A stretch of 64,000 nucleotides of DNA from Phyllobacterium sp. YR531 (GTDB taxonomy: Bacteria; Pseudomonadota; Alphaproteobacteria; Rhizobiales; Rhizobiaceae). Shown piece after piece: positions 34,245 to 43,384 of the stretch. The stretch covers positions 124,001 to 188,000 of the forward strand of contig NZ_AKIZ01000015.1 of the NCBI RefSeq assembly GCF_000282595.1, written 5' to 3'. Every line of letters starts with the position of its first letter. The stretch's first letter is position 1. The position numbers were made by a program, and so were the translations under genes. The notes under the pieces were generated by a model that did not search any database, was not told the origin of the DNA, and saw only the letters and a list, made by a program, of their open reading frames with translations.

Positions 34245-35710
34245 CCGTAACTTTTGGCCATGGACCTGTCAGCATCGCAAATATTGCGGATATTGCGCGC
34301 AAGAACGTCGTTGTTGACGTTGCGACTGAAGCATATGCGCGGTTGGAGAAAGCCCGAACCATACTCGATCGCGCTGCCGCTTCAGGCCAGCAGATTTACG
34401 GCCTGAACACTGGTCTTGGTGCCAATCTCAAAACATCCGTCAGCAGTGACATAGCCGGGTTTCAGCAGCAGTTGATACGCGGCCGCGGTATGGGAACGGG
34501 ACCATCTATGTCCCGGGAATTGACGCGTGCGATTATGGCGACACGGCTGTCAATGCTAACGGCGGGAGGCTCAGGCATTTCGCCAAACGTATTTAATGAT
34601 TTGCTCAATCTGTTGAACAGGCAGGTTCATCCGGTCATGCCTTCGATAGGATCGATTGGAGCAGGGGATCTCGTGCTCTTGTCGGCGCTTGCCCAAAGCC
34701 TGATAGGTGAAGGCAGCGCGGAATATCAGGGAGTGATTCATCCGGCAGGTCAGGCGCTGCAACTTGCGGGACTTGCACCCTCGCAACTTGGTCCAAAGGA
34801 TGGACTTTCATTGCTCAATGCTTCTGCCGTATCGGTTGGGCAAGGTGCACTTGCGGTCGTTGATGCATTGGCTTTGTTTGATTTTCAGCGTCAGGCTGCT
34901 GCCTTGAGTTTTGAAGGTTTGAGCGGAAATCCGCTAATTCTTGTACCCGCACTGCAACGCGCACGACCTGCCGCCGGTCAAATAGAAGAAGCCGAAAAGC
35001 TTGCGGCGCTACTGGATGGATCAGCACTGTTTACGGCAAAATCCGCCATACAGGATCCCTTAAGCCTGCGTTGCATCCCTTCTATCCATGGCGCATTGGC
35101 CTCGGCATTGAAGGATGCCAGACTCGCGATAGAAATCGAACTTAACGCCGCGGCTGACAATCCCTTGGTGATTATTGAAGAAGAGCGTGTGCTTTCAACC
35201 GGCAATTTTCATACCCCCGCATTGGCTTTGGCGTTCGAGACATTGGGCCTCGCCATAGCGCAAGCCGCAGCGGTCAGTGCTGCGCGATTCATTCAGCTAA
35301 CCGGATCGTCACGCAATGGTCTTCCAAAATATCTTACGCCTGTCGGCGGTGCATCGGCAGGCTTCATCCCATTGCAAAAGACAGTCGTAGCGTTGCTTGC
35401 AGCCATCCGCCACAAAGCCAATCCCGTCATGCTGGATTTCCTGCCGGTTTCGGAAGGCGTTGAAGACCATGCTACCCAATCGCCTCTGGCAGTCGCCAAA
35501 TGCGCTGACTCGATCGACCTGTGGCGCCAGATCGTGGCTTGCGAACTGCTGGCTGCGGCACAGGCAGTCGATCTAAAGCCCGGACACAGCTGCGGGACAG
35601 GTACCTTGAAGGTACATCAGTTCGTGCGCAACTCTTCAGCTCAATTGATCGAAGACCGGGCGCTTAGCGACGATCTCTCCAAACTCGCCTGTTCAATGAT
35701 TCAGAGCTGA
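34241..35710 (+). CDS. HAL/PAL-superfamily lyase lacking the MIO serine (candidate betaine lyase)
   Basis: 489 residues with clear histidine-ammonia-lyase architecture: IYGLNTGLG with Y53, GLSLLNASAVSVGQGAL, SLRCIPSIHGA and VEDHATQSPLAV. The cofactor-forming Ala-Ser-Gly is not present: where family members read GSVGASGDL, this protein reads GSIGAGDL (A141-G142), with the serine deleted. The active-site tyrosine of QDPYSLRC is Leu274. Without MIO, loss of ammonia from free histidine is unlikely, but elimination of trimethylamine from a betaine, as done by ergothionase, needs no electrophilic cofactor. Last gene of the operon; ATGA overlap with OCD. Confidence 0.88.
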   Translation: MTVTFGHGPVSIANIADIARKNVVVDVATEAYARLEKARTILDRAAASGQQIYGLNTGLGANLKTSVSSDIAGFQQQLIRGRGMGTGPSMSRELTRAIMATRLSMLTAGGSGISPNVFNDLLNLLNRQVHPVMPSIGSIGAGDLVLLSALAQSLIGEGSAEYQGVIHPAGQALQLAGLAPSQLGPKDGLSLLNASAVSVGQGALAVVDALALFDFQRQAAALSFEGLSGNPLILVPALQRARPAAGQIEEAEKLAALLDGSALFTAKSAIQDPLSLRCIPSIHGALASALKDARLAIEIELNAAADNPLVIIEEERVLSTGNFHTPALALAFETLGLAIAQAAAVSAARFIQLTGSSRNGLPKYLTPVGGASAGFIPLQKTVVALLAAIRHKANPVMLDFLPVSEGVEDHATQSPLAVAKCADSIDLWRQIVACELLAAAQAVDLKPGHSCGTGTLKVHQFVRNSSAQLIEDRALSDDLSKLACSMIQS

Positions 35711-35718
35711 ACCTTGCA

Positions 35719-38700
35719 TCAACTCGTCAGAACCAGATTATCCCTGGCCCATTGTGCGAGTTCCTGTATGGATCGCGATTGGCCGGGAGGTCCGCTCGGG
35801 TAGACTACGCCGCCATCAGGCATCTCGATGGGATCCTGACGGGGTGGAGCAGTCAAAGGATAAACACCCTCTTTGTTTGGCTGCACACCGTGCACCTGAT
35901 CTACAAACAGGCGCAATTTGGCGAGATCGTCATTTTTGCGCAGTGCTTCTGTCAGAGCCTGCGGCGTCATGCCAAGTTCCTTGGCCAATGGGGTTAGGGC
36001 AGGCCCGACACTATTGCCGTCGCCGTCATGATCTGCAAGGATTTTGGCAGATTCCTGCTTGAAACCAGCCTGAACAAGAAACTGCTCGGTCGATCCCTCA
36101 TAATAGGCAGCAGCTTCACTCTTGCGGTAAGAATTATAGGCGAATTCGCCGATAACCCCGACAAGTGCGAGACCGGCACCCCAAAGACCAGCCTTTGGTG
36201 ATTTCATCATCGACAGGAACGTGCCAACCGTTGTTGTTGCCGCAAAGGCGGAATTGGCCCATTGGCCTTTGGCCGCAAAATCAAGCGTATAGCCAACCAT
36301 CAGTGCGCCTCCGACGCGATCAAAATACTTGCTGAACCAGCCCCAGCGCGGCGTGCCATTGACGTTGGCAAATTGCGATGTCTTGTCCCAGAAACCGCCT
36401 GCAGGCAGCCGACCGCTTTGGACAAAGTTTTGCAATTGGCCGGCACCCATTTGCGCCACTTCATAGGCTGCGCCGGTATAAAGAAATGCACCAAAAGCCT
36501 TATAGAGAGGGCTATCGGCAGCAAAAGTATCCTGAGCGCTCAGGAAATAGAGCGAGCCCTGAACACCTGCCAGGCCTTTTCCGAATGGCGATGTCGTGGT
36601 GATGCCGATACGCGGGTCGAATTTCGATCCCTCGAAAGCCTTGCTGATATCCTCGATGGCCTTTTGGCGCATGGCCGGGTTTTTGGCAGCTTCAGGTGTT
36701 GCAAGATAACCTGATGCAAGCTGGGCCAGACGTGGGTCCGTTGGCTGCGGACTGATGCGTGAAGCAGTATCAATGCTGCCCTGTGTGGGGGGCTGAAACA
36801 ATTTTGTTCCGCCCAGATCACCATAAGCGGAAAGAGTACGCTTCAAACCTATGATCGAGCGTCCGGTCCAGTAAAGTGTCGGCGTGCTGGGAACTTCCTC
36901 GCCCTTCGGCTTTTCTACGCTTGTCACATAGAGCCTTCCCATTTCGGTCCAGGCGCTTTCGCTGTTGGTCACAGCAAAGGAGGATTTTTCGTCCGTCTGC
37001 AGTCCATTGACTGCTTTCTGGTAATTATCGAAGCCATCCAGTCCTTTCAGCCCTTCTTCGCCCGCATGCAACGCATCGAGAGTGCGGACGATTTTTGCTC
37101 CCTGATCATCCATCTTTGCCTTGCTGTCAGGATGCTTGGTCAGCGAGTCATTGATGCCTTTGGTAAGTTGTCCGCTCGAAAGGGCGTCCTTCCAGTCCGA
37201 AGCAACAACGAGATTATCCTTGGCGAATTCTCCAACAACATTCTGGCTGTTAGACTTGAATTCGTCTGTGCCTTTTATGGTGGCACCCAACAGATTATTG
37301 GCCTGAGACGTTTTTCCAGACGATTTCAGCTGCGTGATGAGAGCAAGTGTCAGTGGCGGTCCCTTGCCATCTGCGATTGCCAGACGGAAAGGATCGCCGA
37401 CTTTGCTCGGATCGGCGGCTTTGATCTCAGGATAGGGAATGCCTATCTCCTTGCCGATCATCTTCTTTTCATCAAGCGTAAAATCCCTGACTTTTTCCGG
37501 AAGTTTACCTTCCCAATCCTTGAACGTCTGCTCTTCCGTCGCAGCCATGGCATTGGCTATGGACTTGGCGCTGTTCTCGATCACGGTTTTACCTTGTGGG
37601 GCAGTGGAAATGCGATCCATCAATTCCGATAGATCACCAACCATGGCACCCGTACCCATATTGATTGACAGCTTGATTTCCTCGGAAATATTACTGTTCT
37701 TGCCGCCCAGCCGATGGTTTGGAATTGCGCCTGACTCGATTGCAATACGCTTGCCGATCGTCTTTTCGATCTCGCTGACCAATTGCACTTTCTCGCCGAA
37801 AGCGTCCGTTGGCTTGTTGGCCTCCTGCATGATCAAAATGGCAGTTTCCGGAGTAACGCCCTTCGTAACGTCATTCAGGGCTTTGGCCGCCAGCCTTGCA
37901 CCATCTTCCTTTTGCACCTCTTTCTTCAAAGCGTCATCACCGCCTAAGAAGACATATTCGCCTTTGCGGTACGCATCCTGAACGGCCTTTGCCGGACGAG
38001 CGACGAGGATTTCATGCCCGCTGGCATCAAGTGCCTGAACAAAGTTGGCATCCTCCGGGCCGAATTGCTTCAAGGTTTCGCGGGCGCGATTAATCGCTGC
38101 CTCGCCCTTGTCTGGAGAGCCTTTTGCCAATTGATCGAACTGATTGGTAATTTCCGCCTGTACCTCCGGCCATTTGGCCGGGTTATCCTGCGCGACAATT
38201 ATTTTGTCGCTAAGCGGAGCAAAAATTGCATTGAGATCAGTCTCGATAGTCTTTCGTTCGCCTTCGACCAATGTCTTGTAGGAATCATCCTTTGGCCCAA
38301 GCGCCACCAGATCGTTCTGGCGATCATCAAGCAAAGTCTTGAGGTTTTCTGGTGTGTAAGCTCCATTCTCGCCGGCCGAAAGCAAATCCGTATTGACCGC
38401 AACTTTTAAAGCCTTGGTCTTTTCTTCTTTAACTGCCGGGTCCGTGGCGGCATTCGCTTCGCTCTGCAGATTTTGAATTGTTTGCAGGCTGGTGCGCCGT
38501 TCTTCACTCAATACACGCAGAGAACCGCCTTCATTTATCAAATCAGGATTGCGGATTTCAGGATTGGTGAGAAGGATATCGGGAATTTCCTGCTGGTAGA
38601 GCGGCGCGATACCGCTCAGCGTCTGTCCTTTCAGAATGCCGTGGTCAATACGCCCGTCTTTCTCCTGCTCAGGATTTCCCTGCGGAACATCCGGCTTTTT

Positions 38701-38811
38701 CGCCGTTTGCACCGCCTTACTGAACACATCAGTATTGGCGGGAGCCGCTGGATTGAAAACCGGATTGCGTAGTAGAGGGGAGAACAGGCGGCTACGATCG
38801 AAAAGTCCCAT
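35719..38811 (-). CDS. Large protein of unknown function, LysM-like N-terminus and EF-hand-like loop
   Basis: 1030 residues, no signal peptide. Residues 57-101 (HGILKGQTLSGIAPLYQQ then NPDLINEGGSLRVL) look like a LysM module. The centre (100-700) is polar, Lys/Asp-rich and helical, without recognised motif. Residues about 825-892 include Gly/Ala-rich hydrophobic stretches (GLWGAGLALVGVIGEFAY), and 927-938 read DHDGDGNSVGPA, an EF-hand or dockerin-like calcium loop. GAGG lies 9 nt before the ATG. Monocistronic and convergent with the lyase (8 nt apart). A secreted effector, translocator or surface protein is possible; I do not recognise it. Confidence 0.85.
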   Translation of the reverse strand: MGLFDRSRLFSPLLRNPVFNPAAPANTDVFSKAVQTAKKPDVPQGNPEQEKDGRIDHGILKGQTLSGIAPLYQQEIPDILLTNPEIRNPDLINEGGSLRVLSEERRTSLQTIQNLQSEANAATDPAVKEEKTKALKVAVNTDLLSAGENGAYTPENLKTLLDDRQNDLVALGPKDDSYKTLVEGERKTIETDLNAIFAPLSDKIIVAQDNPAKWPEVQAEITNQFDQLAKGSPDKGEAAINRARETLKQFGPEDANFVQALDASGHEILVARPAKAVQDAYRKGEYVFLGGDDALKKEVQKEDGARLAAKALNDVTKGVTPETAILIMQEANKPTDAFGEKVQLVSEIEKTIGKRIAIESGAIPNHRLGGKNSNISEEIKLSINMGTGAMVGDLSELMDRISTAPQGKTVIENSAKSIANAMAATEEQTFKDWEGKLPEKVRDFTLDEKKMIGKEIGIPYPEIKAADPSKVGDPFRLAIADGKGPPLTLALITQLKSSGKTSQANNLLGATIKGTDEFKSNSQNVVGEFAKDNLVVASDWKDALSSGQLTKGINDSLTKHPDSKAKMDDQGAKIVRTLDALHAGEEGLKGLDGFDNYQKAVNGLQTDEKSSFAVTNSESAWTEMGRLYVTSVEKPKGEEVPSTPTLYWTGRSIIGLKRTLSAYGDLGGTKLFQPPTQGSIDTASRISPQPTDPRLAQLASGYLATPEAAKNPAMRQKAIEDISKAFEGSKFDPRIGITTTSPFGKGLAGVQGSLYFLSAQDTFAADSPLYKAFGAFLYTGAAYEVAQMGAGQLQNFVQSGRLPAGGFWDKTSQFANVNGTPRWGWFSKYFDRVGGALMVGYTLDFAAKGQWANSAFAATTTVGTFLSMMKSPKAGLWGAGLALVGVIGEFAYNSYRKSEAAAYYEGSTEQFLVQAGFKQESAKILADHDGDGNSVGPALTPLAKELGMTPQALTEALRKNDDLAKLRLFVDQVHGVQPNKEGVYPLTAPPRQDPIEMPDGGVVYPSGPPGQSRSIQELAQWARDNLVLTS

Positions 38812-39138
38812 GGCAGACTACCTCAGCGTAATGGTCATATCGAATTGCCAGCGAATTTATGTAAGCCGATTTACTTTGGCAACCGGTGTATACGCTGCGT
38901 TGCTAATCCGAAGAGTAAATGCGTGCCGTAATCTATGCTGACATAAACTGACAAAAACAATGCTATGGCAATTTTCATAATGTTTGCAGCAAATAAACGC
39001 AGTATTTCTCATAAAGACGCATCATAAATTGTACTGATACACTTTTGATTTCGTACATCTCACGAATATTATCAACGCTGATACTTTATTTGAATGTACA
39101 TGTTGCAAAAACTGAATTTGCGGACTTTATCACACCTT
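38812..39138. other. 327-nt AT-rich intergenic region
   Basis: No gene seen. Strongly AT-rich from 38940 to 39100, suitable as the promoter of the large minus-strand gene. No strong terminator for the LysR gene was found. Confidence 0.5.
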
Positions 39139-40038
39139 CTATTTTCTGATGTGTTCGTTCGATCTTAGCCGCTTTGCCGCAAAATCAACAAACGCTCTCA
39201 TCCTTGCTGAAGCAGTGCGCCCTTCTGCATGAATGATGTGGATCGGCACTGGTTCTTCTTCAAAATCGACGAGAACACGCTGCAATTTTCCCGACTGGAT
39301 GTCATGCGCTACCTGATATGACAGGAACCGGGATATGCCCCAACCTGCGGCGACTGCATCAATCGAAGCTTCATTTGTATTACACAGGAAACGGCTGCTG
39401 ACCGGAACCCTGATCTGCGAGTCCTTTCCGAAGCTCCACTCGAGCGTTCCGAATATTCCGCTGCGGGCAATGAGCCTATGCTGGCGAAGCTCTCCGGGAG
39501 TTTGGGGAACTCCATGTTTCATGAAGTAGGCTGGGGCACCGCAGACAACGCGTCGTACGTAGCCAACGCGTATTGCGTTCAATCCGGAATCCGGCAGATG
39601 GGCAATTCGCACCGCGACATCAATCCCTTCGTCGATCAAGCTGGTAACGCGATCAACAAAGACCGTGCGTATACTTATTCCCGGATAAAGGTCGAGAAAC
39701 TCCAGAATGATCGGCAGAACGTAGAGGCGACCAAAGAGTGTCGGCGCTGTAATGGTTAAAGTACCCGCGGGCGCAGAAAAACTCCCCGCAGCCTGTGCGT
39801 CCGCCTCAGCAATTTCTGTAAGAATTCTGCGGCAGTCCTGAAGGTATCGAAGACCGGCTTCCGTCAATTTGACGGAACGCGTCGTCCTGACCAGCAGTTT
39901 TGCACCGACAGACTGCTCAAGACTGGCCACGGCCCGCGTGACAGTTGCCGGATTCATACCAGAAGACTTTGCAGCACTGGCGAAACCACCATGTTCGGCC
40001 ACCATGCTGAAAACCCGCATACATTCCAAGCGATCCAT
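39139..40038 (-). CDS. LysR-family transcriptional regulator
   Basis: 299 residues from MDRLECMRVF at 40038. N-terminal winged HTH with FASAAKSSGMNPATVTRAVASLE, then the LysR substrate domain, including ITAPTLFGRLYVLPIILEFL and GWGISRFLSYQVA. Belongs to the group with short inducer domains. It is divergent from a GST/PNPOx pair with a T-N11-A dyad between, the usual layout for LysR control of the divergent genes. The inducer is unknown. Confidence 0.93.
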   Translation of the reverse strand: MDRLECMRVFSMVAEHGGFASAAKSSGMNPATVTRAVASLEQSVGAKLLVRTTRSVKLTEAGLRYLQDCRRILTEIAEADAQAAGSFSAPAGTLTITAPTLFGRLYVLPIILEFLDLYPGISIRTVFVDRVTSLIDEGIDVAVRIAHLPDSGLNAIRVGYVRRVVCGAPAYFMKHGVPQTPGELRQHRLIARSGIFGTLEWSFGKDSQIRVPVSSRFLCNTNEASIDAVAAGWGISRFLSYQVAHDIQSGKLQRVLVDFEEEPVPIHIIHAEGRTASARMRAFVDFAAKRLRSNEHIRK

Positions 40039-40052
40039 CGGCACTCCTGATT

Positions 40053-40069
40053 ATTGCAAATTCCGCAAT
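40053..40069. promoter_or_regulatory. LysR box (T-N11-A) between LysR gene and GST gene
   Basis: ATTGC (40053-40057), 7-nt spacer, GCAAT (40065-40069); T40055 and A40067 are separated by exactly 11 nt. It lies 15 nt upstream of the LysR start and 85 nt from the GST start. Confidence 0.65.
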
Positions 40070-40153
40070 AGTTAAGTGCAATATTTATGGATTGAGTTGC
40101 TCACGAAAAGCAATCACATTCCGTCAACATGATTGAACAGCGAGGTTAATCCA

Positions 40154-40765
40154 ATGCAACTCCACTACCATCCACTTTCAGGTCACTCGCACCGGGCGCA
40201 CCTTTTCCTTTCACTTATTGGCGCGGAGTATGAGCTGGTCCTTGTTGATATCAAGACTGCGGAGCACAAGTCCGATTCATTCCGGAAACTCAATTCTTTC
40301 GGGCAGATACCGGTTCTCGTTGATGGCTCAACGATCATCGCCGATTCCAATGCAATTCTCGTTTATCTGGCCAAGAAGTTCGGTCGTACAGACTGGTTGC
40401 CAGAAGATGCTCTGGGTGCAGCCCAAATACAGCGCTGGCTTTCGGTTGCAGCCGGGCAGGTAGCATTCGGTCCGGCGGCTGCACGTCTTGTGACGCTGTT
40501 CAATGCGCCATTCCGGCCTGACGAGGTGATAAACCGGGCTCACGGCATTCTGAAACTGATCGAGGCGGAACTGACCGCGCATGAGTGGATCGTTGGCAGC
40601 AAACCGACAATTGCGGACATTGCACTCTATAGTTATGTCGCTCGTGCGCCAGAAGGCAATGTTGATCTTTCGGACTATGCCGCGGTACATGCCTGGCTGC
40701 GACGGATGGAGGAATTGCCAAACTTTGTTCCTTTTCAGGAAACGCCTGCAGTTGCTGCAGCCTGA
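40154..40765 (+). CDS. Glutathione S-transferase
   Basis: 203 residues from [14 protein letters not shown] at 40154 with GAGG upstream. The thioredoxin-like domain contains [14 protein letters not shown] and [14 protein letters not shown]; the C-domain has [19 protein letters not shown]. The first Ser residues (LSGHS) take the place of the catalytic Ser/Cys of theta/beta GSTs. Cytoplasmic. Transcribed with the PNPOx-like gene 9 nt downstream, divergent from LysR, suggesting an inducible detoxification pair. Confidence 0.92.
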   Translation: MQLHYHPLSGHSHRAHLFLSLIGAEYELVLVDIKTAEHKSDSFRKLNSFGQIPVLVDGSTIIADSNAILVYLAKKFGRTDWLPEDALGAAQIQRWLSVAAGQVAFGPAAARLVTLFNAPFRPDEVINRAHGILKLIEAELTAHEWIVGSKPTIADIALYSYVARAPEGNVDLSDYAAVHAWLRRMEELPNFVPFQETPAVAAA

Positions 40766-40774
40766 TCGGGATTG

Positions 40775-41749
40775 ATGGGAAATACTGCCATGTTGCACCA
40801 TGAAATCCAGCCACCCTGGCATGCGGGGGAAGTGGCACTGCAAAACCATGTGGGTGTTGCAGAACGCATGGCGGAAATTGGAAAGAAAATCATCCGGACG
40901 GAACTGATCGAGCAGCACCGGGATTTTTATCCGCTGCTACCGATGGCGGTACTGGGTTCAGTCGATGAGGCAGGCGATGTCTGGGCAACCGTTCGCGCAG
41001 GCCATCCGGGTTTCATGTCTGCGCCTGATGCACATGCCCTTCATATTGATCTTCCGCGCGACCCATCCGACCCTGCGGATGCGGGCATGCAGGATGGAGC
41101 GGCATTGGCCCTGCTTGGAATAGACTTGCGCACGCGCCGGAGAAACAGACTGAACGGAAATATCAGCCGTGCCAACGACGAGTCGTTTCTGCTTAATGTT
41201 GAGCAGAGTTTTGGCAATTGCCCCAAATATATTCAGCTTCGCACTATGGAACTGCTGGACGATCCGAAGCGGCCATATGCTGGTATTGCCGAGTCATTTA
41301 CAGGTCTGGACAGTGAAGCAACACGGCTTATTACGGAAGCGGATACGTTCTTCGTGGCTTCCTATATCGATCGGCCGGATGGTTTGAGACAGGTTGATGT
41401 TTCTCATCGTGGCGGGCGCGCCGGTTTTGCAGGCGTAACAAAGGACGGTTCTCTCATCATTCCGGAGTTCACGGGAAATCGTTTCTACAACACGCTTGGA
41501 AACTTTCTGGTCAACCCGCGAGCCGGAATCGTGTTCATTGAAAACGGGCAGTTGCTGCAAATGACCGGAACAGTGGAAATCCTGGCCAACGTGCCAAAAC
41601 AGGATTTCGAAGGAGCAGAAATGTTCTGGAAATTCTCCCCCAGGAAAATCGTTCGGAGATTGGAGCGCTTTCCATTGGACCTGCAGATTGCCGATAATGG
41701 CTGGTCACCCAATTCCCTGTCTACGGGCGTTTGGAAAGCTGCAAGTTGA
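40775..41749 (+). CDS. Pyridoxamine-phosphate-oxidase-fold flavoprotein
   Basis: 324 residues from the ATG at 40775; an in-frame ATG at 40790 and a TTG at 40772 are alternatives. Contains split-barrel segments FYPLLPMAVLGSVDEAGDVWATV and DTFFVASYIDRPDGLRQVDVSHRGG (landmarks: FVASY, DVSHRGG, NTLGNFLVNPRAGIVF), typical of the long PNPOx-like proteins sometimes fused to ferredoxin reductases. No ferredoxin domain is present here. Likely binds FMN. Paired with GST under LysR control; substrate unknown. Confidence 0.87.
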   Translation: MGNTAMLHHEIQPPWHAGEVALQNHVGVAERMAEIGKKIIRTELIEQHRDFYPLLPMAVLGSVDEAGDVWATVRAGHPGFMSAPDAHALHIDLPRDPSDPADAGMQDGAALALLGIDLRTRRRNRLNGNISRANDESFLLNVEQSFGNCPKYIQLRTMELLDDPKRPYAGIAESFTGLDSEATRLITEADTFFVASYIDRPDGLRQVDVSHRGGRAGFAGVTKDGSLIIPEFTGNRFYNTLGNFLVNPRAGIVFIENGQLLQMTGTVEILANVPKQDFEGAEMFWKFSPRKIVRRLERFPLDLQIADNGWSPNSLSTGVWKAAS

Positions 41750-41854
41750 CCCACAAGGCGTCAAAATGGTCGCGGCGTTCTTATTCGCCGCTTGCCGAAT
41801 AGGGTGTAATCCGAATTGTCGAGCTAACAACTGTTCAATTAGCTAAAACGACGT

Positions 41855-42166
41855 ATGCCAGCGAAGGCAGAATCTCGATATTTGATTCACATGGCATCCA
41901 GACACGGCAAATCGATGAAATCTAACTCCTATGGTCTACCCGGCATACTGAAAGAACAATCAGACATGATTGAGAGACTTAGTATGGATTATGCAGTGGA
42001 ACGCACATTGATTGCCGGAATATTATCGAATTTATCGGCAAATGGCATTTCAGACATTATCGACTTTGACGTTATTGCACGAACGGCTTCCAGCGTCGGA
42101 GATGCCCGTTTTTCTCTGACTTTGACTGAGCGGATCAATACGATCCGTTATGATCTCGGACAATAA
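41855..42166 (+). CDS. Hypothetical protein
   Basis: 103 residues at most; starts at 41891 (MASRHGK) or 41918 (MKSNSYG) are possible. The C-terminal part (TLIAGILSNLSANGISDIID and TASSVGDARFSLTLTERI) is helical without signal peptide. No recognised family, weak ribosome sites. Kept because the frame is clean and the position between two real genes is otherwise empty. Confidence 0.4.
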   Translation: MPAKAESRYLIHMASRHGKSMKSNSYGLPGILKEQSDMIERLSMDYAVERTLIAGILSNLSANGISDIIDFDVIARTASSVGDARFSLTLTERINTIRYDLGQ

Positions 42167-42268
42167 CCTTAAATCACTTTTTGAAACTTATTCTGGCATC
42201 AGGGATAGAACTTAAGTCTATGCCAATGTTAGAGAGAGTTTACGATTTTTGAATTGAGAGTTAGTGCT

Positions 42269-43381
42269 ATGGCCAGTGCCCACCATGCGACAATCCCGAC
42301 TTGGACATGGGTCATGCCTGCCTTGGCATCCGGGCTGCTGGCACTCAAATTTCTTGATCTCGTCCCGGGCGATGCAGCCATCCTACTCGTATTGGCAGGC
42401 ATATTTCTTGGAGGCTCCGTTTTCGCCGCAGTCCATCATGCTGAAGTGCTGGCGTTCAAGCTCGGCGAACCTTTCGGGTCAATTCTCCTCGCTGTTGCAG
42501 TCACTGTCATTGAAGTGGCGCTGATCGTATCAATCATGGCATCGGGTGCGCCCGGTAGCGACGCTGTGGCTCGCGATACGGTATTTGCCGCGCTGATGAT
42601 TGTGCTTAATGGCATTGTCGGTCTTTGCCTTGTCATGGGTGGGGCGCGGCATTTCGAGCAGAAATTCCAGCTGCAGGGAGCATCTTCAGCGCTTGCGGTT
42701 CTTGGCACCCTGGCTGCACTCACACTTATTCTGCCGAATTATACGCTGACAGCGCTGGGACCATCTTTTTCCAGCACGCAGGTAATATTCGTCGGTGCAG
42801 TCGCGCTGGTTTTGTGGGGTGTTTTCGTATTCGTACAAACCGTGAAACACCGGAACTATTTCGTGGACGCGCCTGTCGTGACCCAAGGCGTGGATGAGAA
42901 CGACACGCAATACGAAAAGCCAACTGATCGTGTAGCGCTGGCTTCACTTGTGCTTTTGCTGATTTCGCTTGTTGCCGTCGTTCTTCTGGCAAAAGCGCTG
43001 TCGCCATCGCTGGACAAGGCAATTGCCTTTGCGGGTCTTCCGCAAGCCTTTGTTGGCGTCGTCATAGCCGCAATCGTGCTCTTGCCGGAAGGGATCGCGG
43101 CAGCCAAATCCGCCGTTAAAAACCAGCTCCAGAACAGTATAAATCTCGCTTTGGGTTCGGCTATCGCGAGTATCGGACTAACCATTCCGACAGTCGCGAT
43201 AGTGTCGCTGATGCTCAATCAGAATCTCGTGCTTGGCATATCTCCGGCGAACATGACGCTGCTCCTGCTTACGCTCTTTGTCAGCACGCTTACGCTTGGT
43301 ACGGGAAGAACAACCGTGCTGCAGGGCGCAGTCCATCTTGTGATTTTCGCGGTCTTCATGCTTTTTTCCGCAATTCCATAA
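42269..43381 (+). CDS. chaA: Ca2+/H+ antiporter (ChaA, CaCA family)
   Basis: 370 residues, about 11 helices. Start at the ATG 42269 with GAGAG 8 nt upstream. The two alpha repeats carry the acidic motifs GEPFGSILLAVAVTVIEVALI (landmark GEPFGS ... EVALI) and LPEGIAAAKSAVKN with NLALGSAIASIGLT. An acidic loop (GVDENDTQYEKP) divides the halves. Exports Ca2+ (also Na+ or K+) in exchange for protons at the inner membrane. Monocistronic. Confidence 0.93.
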   Translation: MASAHHATIPTWTWVMPALASGLLALKFLDLVPGDAAILLVLAGIFLGGSVFAAVHHAEVLAFKLGEPFGSILLAVAVTVIEVALIVSIMASGAPGSDAVARDTVFAALMIVLNGIVGLCLVMGGARHFEQKFQLQGASSALAVLGTLAALTLILPNYTLTALGPSFSSTQVIFVGAVALVLWGVFVFVQTVKHRNYFVDAPVVTQGVDENDTQYEKPTDRVALASLVLLLISLVAVVLLAKALSPSLDKAIAFAGLPQAFVGVVIAAIVLLPEGIAAAKSAVKNQLQNSINLALGSAIASIGLTIPTVAIVSLMLNQNLVLGISPANMTLLLLTLFVSTLTLGTGRTTVLQGAVHLVIFAVFMLFSAIP

Positions 43382-43384
43382 GCA

